Shown in pieces: positions 1-11,974 of a stretch of DNA of 64,000 nt. Position numbers and translations under genes: made by a program. The stretch spans positions 62,001-126,000 of the forward strand of contig NZ_JZUE01000005.1 in the NCBI RefSeq assembly GCF_000969605.1, given 5' to 3'. Source of the stretch: Aquincola tertiaricarbonis. Lineage in GTDB: Bacteria; Pseudomonadota; Gammaproteobacteria; Burkholderiales; Burkholderiaceae_C. Under the pieces are notes generated by a model. That model was not told where the DNA came from and did no database searches. It saw only the letters and a program-made list of their open reading frames with translations. Numbering within the stretch: the stretch's first letter is position 1; every line of letters starts with the position of its first letter.

Positions 1-206
1 GACGCCAGCCTCACGGCGAAGGTGAAGACCGCACTGATCACCGCGCCCGACCTGGGTTCGCTCAACATCGACGTGGACACCGCCAACGGCGTGGTCACGC
101 TCAATGGCGAGGTGAAGAACGCCAACGAGAAGACCAAGGCCGAACAGGTGGCCTCCACCGTGATCGGCGTCACCTCGGTGGTGAACAAGCTGCAGGTGGC
201 CAACAG

Positions 207-210
<4 letters not shown>
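1..210 (+). CDS. BON-domain protein, C-terminal fragment
   Basis: This is the open end of a gene that begins before the window; frame 1 is open from base 1 to a TAA at 208-210. The visible 69 residues form one BON (OsmY-like) domain: an amphipathic helix, then strands with the hallmark VVTLNGEV segment, a helix, and a [11 protein letters not shown] end. BON proteins are usually periplasmic or envelope-associated and thought to bind phospholipid or stabilise membranes under osmotic stress. The stop overlaps, on the other strand, the stop of the hydantoinase gene by 4 nt. Signal peptide and domain number cannot be judged. Confidence 0.85.
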
Positions 211-3860
<3,650 letters not shown>

Positions 3861-3868
3861 GGGCTTGC

Positions 3869-4537
3869 TCACTCGGTCAGGGAAAGCGCCGACCAGCGTT
3901 CGGTCAGCACGGTGGTGATGTCGTGCACCGTGGCGCCGGTGGCGGCGTGCACGGCGGCCGCATAGGGCGGCATGTTGGTGCATTCCAGCACGATGTGCTG
4001 CAGCGGCCCGGCCTGCTGCAGCAGGCGCAGCGCGGCCTGCACCACCTCGGCCTGCGCATCGGCTTCGTCCAGCATCGGCAGGTCGTCGACCAGCGTGCGC
4101 TGCAGCCGGCAGCCGGGCGGCAGGCCGGCCACCGGCGTGGCCACGTCCGCGCCCACGGCCCGCAGGTGGGCGGTGCCCAGGGCCTGCGCATCCACCGTCA
4201 CCACGCCGGCACTGCCGGGCGGCAGCTCGGCCAGCTTCAGCAGGCTGGACGTCCACACCGGCACCGGCAGCGCCGCCTGCAGCTGCGGCTGGAACATGGC
4301 GAGAAAGCCGCAGCTGGTGGCGATGGCGGCCGCGCCCTCGTCCACCAGCTGCCGCGCGGCATCGACGAAGGGCTGCAGCAGCCCGGCCGCCTGCTCCCGC
4401 ACCACGCGCTGCGGGCTGGCACCGGCCACCACCCGGCGCCGCACCGGGAAGGCGAAGGTGTGCGGATGGCCGATGTCGCCCGGCAGGCGCGGAAAGCGGG
4501 TCTGCAGCATCAGGATGCCGAGGAACGGCGCGGCCAT
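3869..4537 (-). CDS. Asp/Glu/hydantoin racemase family protein
   Basis: This 222-residue protein resembles the aspartate/glutamate/hydantoin racemase superfamily. It carries the two cysteine segments expected of a two-base racemase: [10 protein letters not shown] in the N-terminal half and [10 protein letters not shown] in the C-terminal half, each Cys followed by Gly or Thr. Next to a hydantoinase/oxoprolinase, the natural inference is racemisation of the cyclic or ring-opened substrate so that both enantiomers are used. Its ATG shares one base with the TGA of the regulator gene upstream (TGATG), so the two are translationally coupled. Substrate is unproven; a maleate-isomerase-like role is possible. 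Confidence 0.82.
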   Translation of the reverse strand: MAAPFLGILMLQTRFPRLPGDIGHPHTFAFPVRRRVVAGASPQRVVREQAAGLLQPFVDAARQLVDEGAAAIATSCGFLAMFQPQLQAALPVPVWTSSLLKLAELPPGSAGVVTVDAQALGTAHLRAVGADVATPVAGLPPGCRLQRTLVDDLPMLDEADAQAEVVQAALRLLQQAGPLQHIVLECTNMPPYAAAVHAATGATVHDITTVLTERWSALSLTE

Positions 4538-5133
4538 CACAGCGAGCCGGCCGAGCGGGCGGCCTGGTCGTACATGCCGCTCATGGTGCGCAGCAGCCGG
4601 GCCAGCTCGCCCACCGGGGCATTCAGCTCGGTGTCCAGGCTTTGCAGCAGGCACTGCTCGCGCACCGCGCGGTAGGCCTGCACCGCGGCTTCGCCGGCGG
4701 GGGTGGGCTGGTAGAACACCTCCTTGCCCTGCCTGCTGGCCTCCAGCAGCCCGGCGGCCACCAGCTTCTTCAGCGAATAGGCCACCACATGGGTGTCCTC
4801 GTAGTTCAGCACGAAGCAGATGTCGGCCAGCTTCTTGTGGCGCGCACGGTGGGCCACGTGGTGCAGCAGCAGCACGTCGGTGAAGGTGAACTCGCCCTGC
4901 CCGGCCGCGGCCATGCAACGCACCGCCCAGCGGGAGAAGGCATTGAAGGCGACGATGAGGCCGAACTCGAACTCCGACAGCTCCGCGCTGCGCGGCGACA
5001 CCAGGTGCGCCGAGCTGACGATGCCCGCGCCCGGCTTGCCGCGCCGGTGCGAGCCGGCCGGGGCGGCGCTGGGAGTCGCGCGTTTTTGCATGCGGGTTGC
5101 CTGCGTCATGTCGGCAAGTTGCTGAGAAAACAT
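4537..5133 (-). CDS. MarR-like winged-helix transcriptional regulator
   Basis: The 198-residue protein has a basic, disordered N-terminus of about 45 residues and then a winged-helix core ([19 protein letters not shown], then [27 protein letters not shown], then [29 protein letters not shown] as recognition helix and wing). It is first in the hydantoinase operon and divergent from the TRAP genes, so it probably controls both. I chose 5133 because a -10-like GATAAA lies 6 nt upstream with no ribosome binding site, fitting a leaderless start. An in-frame ATG at 5109 is the alternative. The effector is unknown but likely the transported cyclic amide or its product. Confidence 0.8.
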   Translation of the reverse strand: MFSQQLADMTQATRMQKRATPSAAPAGSHRRGKPGAGIVSSAHLVSPRSAELSEFEFGLIVAFNAFSRWAVRCMAAAGQGEFTFTDVLLLHHVAHRARHKKLADICFVLNYEDTHVVAYSLKKLVAAGLLEASRQGKEVFYQPTPAGEAAVQAYRAVREQCLLQSLDTELNAPVGELARLLRTMSGMYDQAARSAGSL

Positions 5134-5145
5134 CGACGTTTTATC
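5134..5145 (-). promoter_or_regulatory. Candidate -10 element, leaderless regulator promoter
   Basis: On the minus strand GATAAA is followed by six bases and the ATG at 5133. There is no Shine-Dalgarno sequence in between. Transcription would start at or next to the start codon. No convincing -35 was identified. Confidence 0.35.
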
Positions 5146-5267
5146 GCAAAGCCGTGGCCCCGGCAATGCGGCTGCCAGGCACCTCCGGGTAAGCCCCGGC
5201 ACGCACCGTGCTAGCCATGCCCGTTTTCGGTGCGACAGTTCGCACACCTCTTTGCTGGAGCGACCTC

Positions 5268-6257
5268 ATGCCTGTGACCCGTGTCCCTTCGATGCCCACC
5301 ACCCTGGCCGCCACGCTGCTGACGCTGGGCGCGGTGATGGCCAGCCAGGCCCAGACCAAGTGGGACCTGCCCGCCGCCTACCCCGCCACCAACTTCCACA
5401 CCGAGAACCTGACCCAGTTCGCGGCCGACGTGGACAAGGCCACCGGCGGCAAGCTCAAGATCACCGTGCATGCCAACGCCTCGCTGTTCAAGGCCAACGA
5501 GATCAAGCGCGCGGTGCAAGGCGGCCAGGCGCCCATCGGCGAGGTGCTGCTGGCCAACTTCGAGAACGAGAACCCGATCTACGGCGTGGACGGCATTCCC
5601 TTCCTGGCCACCAGCTATGCCGAGTCGAAGAAGCTCGCCGAGGCGCAGAAGCCGGTGCTGCAGAAGCTGCTGGCCTCGCAGGGCATGATGCTGCTGTACG
5701 CCGTGCCGTGGCCGCCGCAGGGCATCTACGTGAAGAAGGAGATCGCCTCGGTGGCCGACATGCGCGGGCTGAAGTGGCGCGCCTACAGCCCGGCCACGGC
5801 CAAGGTGGCCGAGCTGATCGGTGCGCAGCCGGTCACCATCCAGGCGGCCGAGCTCTCGCAGGCGCTGGCCACCGGCGTGGTGGAGAGCTACATGTCCAGC
5901 GGCTCCACCGGCTACGACAGCAAGACCTACGAGAGCATCAAGTACTGGTACGACACCCAGGCCTGGCTGCCCAAGAACGGCATCCTGGTCAACAAGAAGG
6001 CCTTCGACGCGCTGGACAAGCCCACGCAGGACGCGCTGCTCAAGGCCGCCGCCGATGCCGAGGCCCGCGGCTGGAAGATCAGCGAGGAGAAGAACGCCTG
6101 GTACAAGAAGGCGCTGACCGACAAGGGCATGAAGATCATGACGCCTTCGCCCAAGCTGGTGGCCGACCTGAAGCAGGTGGGCGGCATCATGCTGGCCGAC
6201 TGGCAGAAGAAGGCCGGGCCTGACGGGGATGCGGTGATCAGCGCCTTCCGCAAGTGA
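5268..6257 (+). CDS. dctP: TRAP transporter substrate-binding protein (DctP type)
   Basis: This 329-residue protein is the periplasmic receptor of a TRAP transporter. A signal peptide (about residues 1-27, ending ASQAQ) is followed by the mature start TKWDLPAAYP. Family features include the helix AADVDKATGGKLKITVH, the segment GGQAPIGEVLLANF, and the GLKWRAYSPATAKVAELIGA region, where DctP proteins place the conserved Arg that binds the ligand carboxylate. A GGAG lies 7 nt before the ATG at 5268. The longer frame from 5208 lacks such a site and would bury the signal peptide. The stop overlaps the start of the DctQ gene. The ligand is probably a carboxylate handled by the adjacent hydantoinase/racemase. 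Confidence 0.9.
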   Translation: MPVTRVPSMPTTLAATLLTLGAVMASQAQTKWDLPAAYPATNFHTENLTQFAADVDKATGGKLKITVHANASLFKANEIKRAVQGGQAPIGEVLLANFENENPIYGVDGIPFLATSYAESKKLAEAQKPVLQKLLASQGMMLLYAVPWPPQGIYVKKEIASVADMRGLKWRAYSPATAKVAELIGAQPVTIQAAELSQALATGVVESYMSSGSTGYDSKTYESIKYWYDTQAWLPKNGILVNKKAFDALDKPTQDALLKAAADAEARGWKISEEKNAWYKKALTDKGMKIMTPSPKLVADLKQVGGIMLADWQKKAGPDGDAVISAFRK

Positions 6258-6790
6258 TGCGCCGTCTGCTGGACGGGCTGTACTTCGCGGCCGGCGTGGT
6301 GGCCGCGAGCTTCGTGGCGCTGATCGCGCTGCTGATGATCGGCCAGAGCGTGCTGCGCGGCCTGGGCGTGCGCACCGGCGCCGTGCCCGACGTGGTGGCC
6401 TGGTGCTGCGCGGCGGCCGGCTTCTTCGCGATGGCCCATGCCTTCAAGCATGGCGACTTCGTGCGCGTGACCCTGCTGCTGGAGCATGTGTCGCCCCGGG
6501 TGCGGCGCGTGCTGGAGCTGGTGTCGCTGCTGATCGGCACCGCCGCCGCCAGCTACCTGATGTGGGCTGCCGTGTCGTTCACCTACGAGAGCTGGGAGTT
6601 CAACGACATCGCCACCGGCCTGCTGCCGATGCCGCTGTGGATTCCGCAGCTGGGCTTTGCCATCGGCTCGGTGCTGCTGTGGATCGCGGTGGTGGACGAG
6701 CTGGTGATCGTGCTGCGCGGCGGCCGGCCCAGCTTCGTGGTGGCCGTGGAGCAGCGGCACGCGCAGGGCGATTTTTCTTCCGACATCTGA
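6257..6790 (+). CDS. dctQ: TRAP transporter small permease (DctQ type)
   Basis: The 177-residue protein has four predicted membrane helices (around residues 7-30, 44-66, 88-112 and 128-152), the layout of the DctQ small membrane subunit. AFKHGDFVRVTLLLEHVSPRVRR matches the conserved cytoplasmic loop. It pairs with the large DctM permease downstream and the DctP receptor upstream. The ATG overlaps the receptor's TGA by one base (TGATG). A GTG immediately before it (6254) is an equally possible start, adding one residue. Confidence 0.87.
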   Translation: MRRLLDGLYFAAGVVAASFVALIALLMIGQSVLRGLGVRTGAVPDVVAWCCAAAGFFAMAHAFKHGDFVRVTLLLEHVSPRVRRVLELVSLLIGTAAASYLMWAAVSFTYESWEFNDIATGLLPMPLWIPQLGFAIGSVLLWIAVVDELVIVLRGGRPSFVVAVEQRHAQGDFSSDI

Positions 6791-6812
6791 CGAACCCGGG
6801 ACCGACGCGACG

Positions 6813-8147
6813 ATGGACATCCTGACGATGGGCGCGATCCTGCTCGTGCTGATGCTGGTGCTGCTGGCCGGCGGCGTGTGGATCGCGATGACGCTGGCGA
6901 TCGTGGGCTGGGTGGGGCAGGCGTTCTTCACCAGCACGCAGCCGGCCAAGAACCTGTTCTCCGCCTTCTGGGAGTCCAACGCCTCGTGGGAGCTGGCGGC
7001 GCTGCCGCTGTTCATCTGGATGGGCGAGATCCTGTTCCGCACCCGGCTGTCGGAGGAGATGTTCGAGGGCCTGCGGCCCTGGCTCAACCGCGTGCCGGGC
7101 CGGCTGATGCACACCACGGTGCTGGGCTGCGGCATCTTCGGCTCGGTCTCGGGCTCGTCGGCCGCCACCTGCGCCACCATCGCCAAGGTGGCCCTGCCCG
7201 AGCTGCAGCGCCGCGGCTACTCCGAGCGGCTCGCGCTGGGCTCGCTGGCCACCGCCGGCACGCTGGGCATCCTCATCCCGCCATCGATCACCATGGTGGT
7301 GTACGCGGTGGCGGCCGATGCCTCCATCATCCGCATCTTCCTGGCCGGCTTCATTCCCAGTGCGGTGCTGATGGCACTGTTCTCGGGCTACATCGCCTGG
7401 TGGAGCATCCGCCACCCGGCCCAGGTGCCGCCGCCGGATGCGCCCACCTCTTTCATGGAGAAGATCCGCCGCTCGGGCCAGCTCATCCCCTGCGCGGCGC
7501 TCATCGTCTTCATCTGCTGGGTGCTCATCGCCGGCTACGCCACCGCCACCGAATGCGCGGCCTACGGCGTGGCCGGCGCGCTGGCGCTGGCCGCCTGGGG
7601 CCGCAGCCTGACCTGGCGCAACTTCGTCGAAGGACTGATGAGCGCCACCCGCACCAGCTGCATGATCATGTTCATCCTGGCCGGGGCCTCCTTCCTCACC
7701 AAGACCATGGCCTTCACCGGCATTCCGCGCGAGCTGGCCGAGTGGGTGGACAGCCTGCAGCTCAGCCCCTATGCGCTGATCGCGGTGCTGGTGGGCGTGT
7801 ACCTGGTGCTGGGCACCGCGCTGGACGGCATCTCGATGATCGTGCTCACCTCGGCCGTGGTGCTGCCGATGATCCAGAAGGCCGGCTTCGACCTGGTGTG
7901 GTTCGGCATCTTCGTGGTGCTGCTGGTGGAGATCGCCGAGGTCACGCCGCCGGTGGGATTCAACCTCTTCGTGCTGCAGAACATGACCGGCAAGGACAGC
8001 AACACCATCGCCCGCGCCGCCCTGCCCTTCTTCGGCTGCCTGGTGGTGTGCATCGTGCTCGTCACGGTATTCCCCCAGCTTGTTACATGGCTGCCCGATG
8101 CGGTGATGGGAGCCGATCCGGTGGTGGCGCCGCCGGGCACCAATTGA
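6813..8147 (+). CDS. dctM: TRAP transporter large permease (DctM type)
   Basis: The 444-residue membrane protein is the transporting subunit of the TRAP system, with about a dozen hydrophobic helices. Family signatures are visible: the GIFGSVSGSSAATCATIAKVALPEL segment, TAGTLGILIPPSI, and VEIAEVTPPVGFNLFVLQ near the C-terminus. With DctQ it forms the ion-driven importer fed by the upstream receptor. It starts 22 nt after the DctQ stop and closes the operon. The next gene begins after a 110-nt gap with its own ribosome binding site, so the operon probably ends here. Confidence 0.92.
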   Translation: MDILTMGAILLVLMLVLLAGGVWIAMTLAIVGWVGQAFFTSTQPAKNLFSAFWESNASWELAALPLFIWMGEILFRTRLSEEMFEGLRPWLNRVPGRLMHTTVLGCGIFGSVSGSSAATCATIAKVALPELQRRGYSERLALGSLATAGTLGILIPPSITMVVYAVAADASIIRIFLAGFIPSAVLMALFSGYIAWWSIRHPAQVPPPDAPTSFMEKIRRSGQLIPCAALIVFICWVLIAGYATATECAAYGVAGALALAAWGRSLTWRNFVEGLMSATRTSCMIMFILAGASFLTKTMAFTGIPRELAEWVDSLQLSPYALIAVLVGVYLVLGTALDGISMIVLTSAVVLPMIQKAGFDLVWFGIFVVLLVEIAEVTPPVGFNLFVLQNMTGKDSNTIARAALPFFGCLVVCIVLVTVFPQLVTWLPDAVMGADPVVAPPGTN

Positions 8148-8257
8148 GGGCCGGCGGCCCGGCTTATCGGCCTTTCTGGATCGGCGCGCCTGCCTAGCAT
8201 GCAGGGGCGTGCCGGTGTGTCTGTTCCGGCGCTTCCCACGTGCCACGAGGACACCTG

Positions 8258-10804
8258 ATGTCTGATCTTTCCTTGCCGCCGCTCGAGTTCTCGATGCAGG
8301 ACACGGTCCCGGCCGACCTCGGCCCCGACCGCGGGCCGGCCTACGATCCGTTCAAGTGGCCCACGCCGCCCTATGCCAGCTACCCGGAGCCGGTGCGCCA
8401 GAGCCGCCCCGAGGACTGCGACCTGGAAGGCCTGAGCGGCAAGGCCCGCCCCGGCAAGCTGATGTCGCTCACGCCCGAAGCCGGCATCGCGCATGTCAAG
8501 GTGCTGCCCGCGCGCGCCGCCATCCCGCTGCGCTTCGACCAGTTCCGCCGCCTCACGCTGAAGGCGCCGCTGCCCACGCTGGGCTCGGCCCACAACGACC
8601 CGCATGCGGCCATCGTCGACCACCGGCCGGCGGTGCCCTTCCGCATCATCTGGCGCGACGGCACCGCCACCGAAGGCCTGACCATCGGCCATGTGGATGC
8701 GGCCTACGGCGTGTTCATCTTCGAGCCGGTGGACGACGCCGGCACCGTGCTGCGCAGCTTCATCCCGCGCGAGGCCTACAGCGAGGTGGAGTTCGGCACC
8801 CGCCTGGGCGAGCTGCTGGTGGAACAGCAGGCCGCCACGCCGGCGCAGATCGAGCAGGCGGTGGAAGAACAGTCGCGCATGCGCTCCCAGAAGCTGGGCG
8901 ACATCCTCGTCACCCGCCAGATCGTCACCGCCGACCAGCTGCTGGAAGCCATCGAGCAGCAGGCCAAGATGCCGATGGTGCGCATCGGCGAGGCGCTCAC
9001 CGCGCTGGGCCTGATCACCGGCCAGCAGCTGGACGACGCGCTGGCGCAGCAGAAGCACGACCGCTCGGTGCCGCTGGGCGAGATGCTGGTGCGCCAGGGC
9101 CTGGTCTCGCGCCAGGACCTGCAGACCGCGCTGGCCCGCAAGATGGGCTACCCCGTGGTGGACGTCGCCCACTTCCCGGTGGAACAGGAAGCGGTGCGCA
9201 AGCTGCCGTTCGCGGTGGCCACGCGGCTGACCACGCTGCCGCTGCTGCTGCGCGGCGGCCGCCTGATCGTGGCGCTGGAGGATCCCTCGCGCCGGGCGGT
9301 GATCGAGGAGCTGGAATTCGTCTCGCAGCTGAAGGTGGTGCCCACGCTGGCCACTGCCGCGCAGGTGCAGCGGGCGCTGCCCGGCGTGTACGAGCGCTTC
9401 GGCATGGACACCTCGGGCGCCCGCAACGACGACCCCAGCGCCGCCATCGAGTTCGAGCCGCAGGACGCCAGCAAGCTGGTGGAGACGCTGGAACTGCAGC
9501 ATTCCAGCGCCGCCAAGGAAAGCGACGACGACCAGCCGATCGAGCAGTCGGACAACTCGCTGGTGCGGCTGATCAACCAGATGATCATCGACGCCCACAA
9601 CCAGGGCGTGTCCGACATCCACATCGAGACCTACCCCGGCCGCGAGAAGCTGAAGATCCGCTTCCGCAAGGACGGCGTGCTGCGTGCCTACCTGGAGCTG
9701 CCGCACACCTACCGCGCGGCGCTGATCGCGCGCATCAAGATCATGTGCGACCTCGACATCTCCGAGCGCCGCAAGCCGCAGGACGGCAAGATCAACTTCG
9801 CCAAGTTCAGCCCCCAGCACAAGCTGGAGCTGCGCATCGCCACCATTCCCACCAACAACAGCCTGGAAGACGTGGTGATGCGGCTGCTGGCCTCGGCCAA
9901 GCCGCTGCCGCTGGAGAAGCTGGGCGTCTCGGAGCGCAACTACAAGCGCCTGACCGAGGCCGTGGGCCGCCCCTACGGCATGGTGCTGTGCGTGGGCCCC
10001 ACCGGCAGCGGCAAGACCACCACGCTGCATTCGGCGCTGGCCAAGATCAACACGCCCGAGCGCAAGATCTGGACGGCCGAGGACCCGGTGGAAATCACCC
10101 AGGCCGGCCTGCGGCAGGTGCAGGTGAATGCCAAGATCGACTGGACCTTCGCCAAGGCGCTGCGCGCCTTCCTGCGCGCCGACCCGGACGTCATCATGGT
10201 GGGCGAGATCCGCGACGGCGAGACGGCGCACATGGCGGTGGAGGCCTCGCTCACTGGCCACCTGGTGTTCAGCACCCTGCACACCAACAGCGCGCCGGAG
10301 ACGGTGACGCGGCTGCTGGACATGGGCATGGACCCGTTCAACTTCGCCGATGCGCTGCTGGCGGTGCTGGCCCAGCGGCTGGTGCGCCGCATCTGCGCCC
10401 ACTGCCGCGTGGCGAGCCCCGCCACCGAGCAGCAGGTGGCCGAGCTGCTGCACGACTACCTGCATGTGTTCCCGCCGCAGGACGAGCGCTTTGCCGGCGA
10501 GACGGAGGAGGCGCTGCTGGCGGACTGGACCGCGCGCTTCGGCAGCAATGGCAAGCTGATGCACTACCACGCGCCGGGCTGCAAGCACTGCGACGACAGC
10601 GGCTTCAAGGGCCGGGTGGGCCTGCATGAGCTGCTGTCCATGTCACGCGAACTGCGCCGGCTGGTGCAGACCGGCGGCCGCGTGGAGGAGATCCTCAACA
10701 CCGGGCTGGCCGAAGGCATGCGCACCCTGCGCCAGGACGGCATCGAGAAGGTGCTGCAGGGCCTGACCACCATCGAGGAAGTGCGCGCCACGAGCAACAC
10801 CTGA
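8258..10804 (+). CDS. GspE/PilB-family ATPase with four MshEN-like c-di-GMP motifs
   Basis: This 848-residue AAA-type secretion/pilus ATPase has an N-terminal region of about 180 residues that I do not recognise. It is followed by four motifs of the RLGxxLxxxGxxTxxxLxxALxxQ type at about residues 182, 212, 242 and 272, exactly 30 residues apart. Such motifs form the c-di-GMP-binding MshEN domain. The catalytic half has Walker A GPTGSGKTTT, the Asp-box ED with VEITQAG, Walker B DVIMVGEIRD, the His box TGHLVFSTLHTN, and a CAHC...CKHC zinc site. No other pilus or secretion genes lie beside it. The start follows GAGG with 8-nt spacing. It probably powers a type IV pilus or type II secretion machine encoded elsewhere. 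Confidence 0.88.
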   Translation: MSDLSLPPLEFSMQDTVPADLGPDRGPAYDPFKWPTPPYASYPEPVRQSRPEDCDLEGLSGKARPGKLMSLTPEAGIAHVKVLPARAAIPLRFDQFRRLTLKAPLPTLGSAHNDPHAAIVDHRPAVPFRIIWRDGTATEGLTIGHVDAAYGVFIFEPVDDAGTVLRSFIPREAYSEVEFGTRLGELLVEQQAATPAQIEQAVEEQSRMRSQKLGDILVTRQIVTADQLLEAIEQQAKMPMVRIGEALTALGLITGQQLDDALAQQKHDRSVPLGEMLVRQGLVSRQDLQTALARKMGYPVVDVAHFPVEQEAVRKLPFAVATRLTTLPLLLRGGRLIVALEDPSRRAVIEELEFVSQLKVVPTLATAAQVQRALPGVYERFGMDTSGARNDDPSAAIEFEPQDASKLVETLELQHSSAAKESDDDQPIEQSDNSLVRLINQMIIDAHNQGVSDIHIETYPGREKLKIRFRKDGVLRAYLELPHTYRAALIARIKIMCDLDISERRKPQDGKINFAKFSPQHKLELRIATIPTNNSLEDVVMRLLASAKPLPLEKLGVSERNYKRLTEAVGRPYGMVLCVGPTGSGKTTTLHSALAKINTPERKIWTAEDPVEITQAGLRQVQVNAKIDWTFAKALRAFLRADPDVIMVGEIRDGETAHMAVEASLTGHLVFSTLHTNSAPETVTRLLDMGMDPFNFADALLAVLAQRLVRRICAHCRVASPATEQQVAELLHDYLHVFPPQDERFAGETEEALLADWTARFGSNGKLMHYHAPGCKHCDDSGFKGRVGLHELLSMSRELRRLVQTGGRVEEILNTGLAEGMRTLRQDGIEKVLQGLTTIEEVRATSNT

Positions 10805-10859
10805 CATGGCAAGGCCTCAGAATCGCGGGTTTCACAGCCCACGAGCGACGAGGCCTTCC

Positions 10860-11723
10860 ATGCGACAACTTTCTCCTGCCGGCCAGGACGCAGTCAACGG
10901 CATCGCCCAGCGGCACGGCTTCAGCGCCGATGCGGTGACGCACATGCTGGAAGCCGTGATCAACGGCAACGGCGGCATGGCCCAGTTCAGCCATCCCGAG
11001 TTCGCCGGCTCCGGCCAGTGGATGCGCGGCGGCATGACGATGGTGTCGGACATGTTCAACAACCAGCTCAAGAGCCGGGTGGACAGCCTGTGCGCCGAGC
11101 TGGCCGAGCTGGTGTCCAGCCAGCCCGACCTGGTGCGCAGCGGCAGCTTTCAATCGCAAAGCCAGGGCGGCGGCTACGGCCAGCAGCAGCACAGCGGCGG
11201 CCAAGGCGGCGTGCAGAGCAACGACCGCAACAGCTTCGGCCAGGCCAGCCTGTTCGTGCCGGCGGCGTCGGGCGGCGGCAGCGGCGACTGGTGGCCCGAC
11301 GACCTGCGCTGGCCCAACAGCACCGGTGCGCAGAACAACGTGCGCTATGCCTACTTCGCCCAGGCCCACCGCCTGGCCATTGACGTGGGCGGCCGCGTGA
11401 CGGTGTACGACACGCAGGACCACAACATCGGCGGCTTCGGCCAGCAGCAGTCGGGCAGCGGCACGCTGAGCTTCAACAGCCAGTACGGCCTGATCGACGT
11501 GGCCACGCTGCCCGTGGTGTGGTCGTCGGACACTCAGCAGCAGCAGCCGGCCGCGGCGTCGTCGGCCTCGTTCTCGTCGACTTCGTCGCCATCGTCATCG
11601 TCGCCGGGCGAGCAAGGCGACGTCTTCGCCACCATCGAGCGCCTGGCCGACCTGCGGTCCAAGGGCATCCTGAGCGACGAGGAATTCGCGGCGAAGAAGG
11701 CGGAGTTGTTGAAGCGGATTTGA
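10860..11723 (+). CDS. SHOCT-domain protein with low-complexity Gln/Ser linkers
   Basis: The 287-residue protein starts with a helical segment (LSPAGQDAVNGIAQRHGFSADAVTHMLEAV) and a Gly-rich stretch containing GQWMRGGMTMVSDMFNNQLK. A Gln/Ser/Gly-rich linker follows, then a beta-rich middle domain (YAYFAQAHRLAIDVGGRVTVYDTQDHNIGGF), a Ser/Gln-rich linker, and a C-terminal SHOCT motif (IERLADLRSKGILSDEEFAAKKAELLKRI). SHOCT is a short oligomerisation motif found at protein ends. No signal peptide or membrane helix is seen. ACGAGG precedes the ATG with 6-nt spacing, and a CAGAAT -10-like element lies at 10818. Function is unknown. Confidence 0.8.
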   Translation: MRQLSPAGQDAVNGIAQRHGFSADAVTHMLEAVINGNGGMAQFSHPEFAGSGQWMRGGMTMVSDMFNNQLKSRVDSLCAELAELVSSQPDLVRSGSFQSQSQGGGYGQQQHSGGQGGVQSNDRNSFGQASLFVPAASGGGSGDWWPDDLRWPNSTGAQNNVRYAYFAQAHRLAIDVGGRVTVYDTQDHNIGGFGQQQSGSGTLSFNSQYGLIDVATLPVVWSSDTQQQQPAAASSASFSSTSSPSSSSPGEQGDVFATIERLADLRSKGILSDEEFAAKKAELLKRI

Positions 11724-11736
11724 GTTCTTGGCGGGG

Positions 11737-11838
11737 GGAGGCCATAGGTGCTTGGACGCCGCGGGAGGGCGGGGCACTGGCCTCCGGGACTGTCCCCCGG
11801 CCCCATCCTAGGGCTGGGACCTCCTCCTCTTATGTCCC
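11737..11838. repeat. Palindrome-rich convergent intergenic region
   Basis: The 251-bp gap between two convergent genes holds several inverted repeats. These are GGAGGCC (11737-11743) with GGCCTCC (11779-11785), GGGAC/GTCCC around 11786-11796, an interrupted palindrome centred on CCTAGG at 11807-11812, and GGGAC (11816) with GTCCC (11834). It may act as a bidirectional terminator or be a REP-like element. No gene is apparent in it. Confidence 0.45.
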
Positions 11839-11974
11839 TGCGCCCAGCACCCCACCCTCCCGCGTGGGCCTCGCTGCCGCCTCGAGCGGAACACATCACC
11901 CCGAAGCTACGTGCTGCAGGCACATCGTCAGCGATAGGCATTGAGCCCCGCCCCATCAGCCATCAGCACCGCAG

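Noticed and set aside
8148-8170. Terminator after dctM (GGGCC-GGC-GGCCC)
   Set aside because: Stem of 5 bp with a 3-nt loop and no immediate T-run; too weak to call.
7769-10627. 952-codon minus-strand ORF over the GspE-like ATPase
   Set aside because: Antisense shadow of a gene with full Walker motifs; composition typical of reverse-complement high-GC coding DNA.
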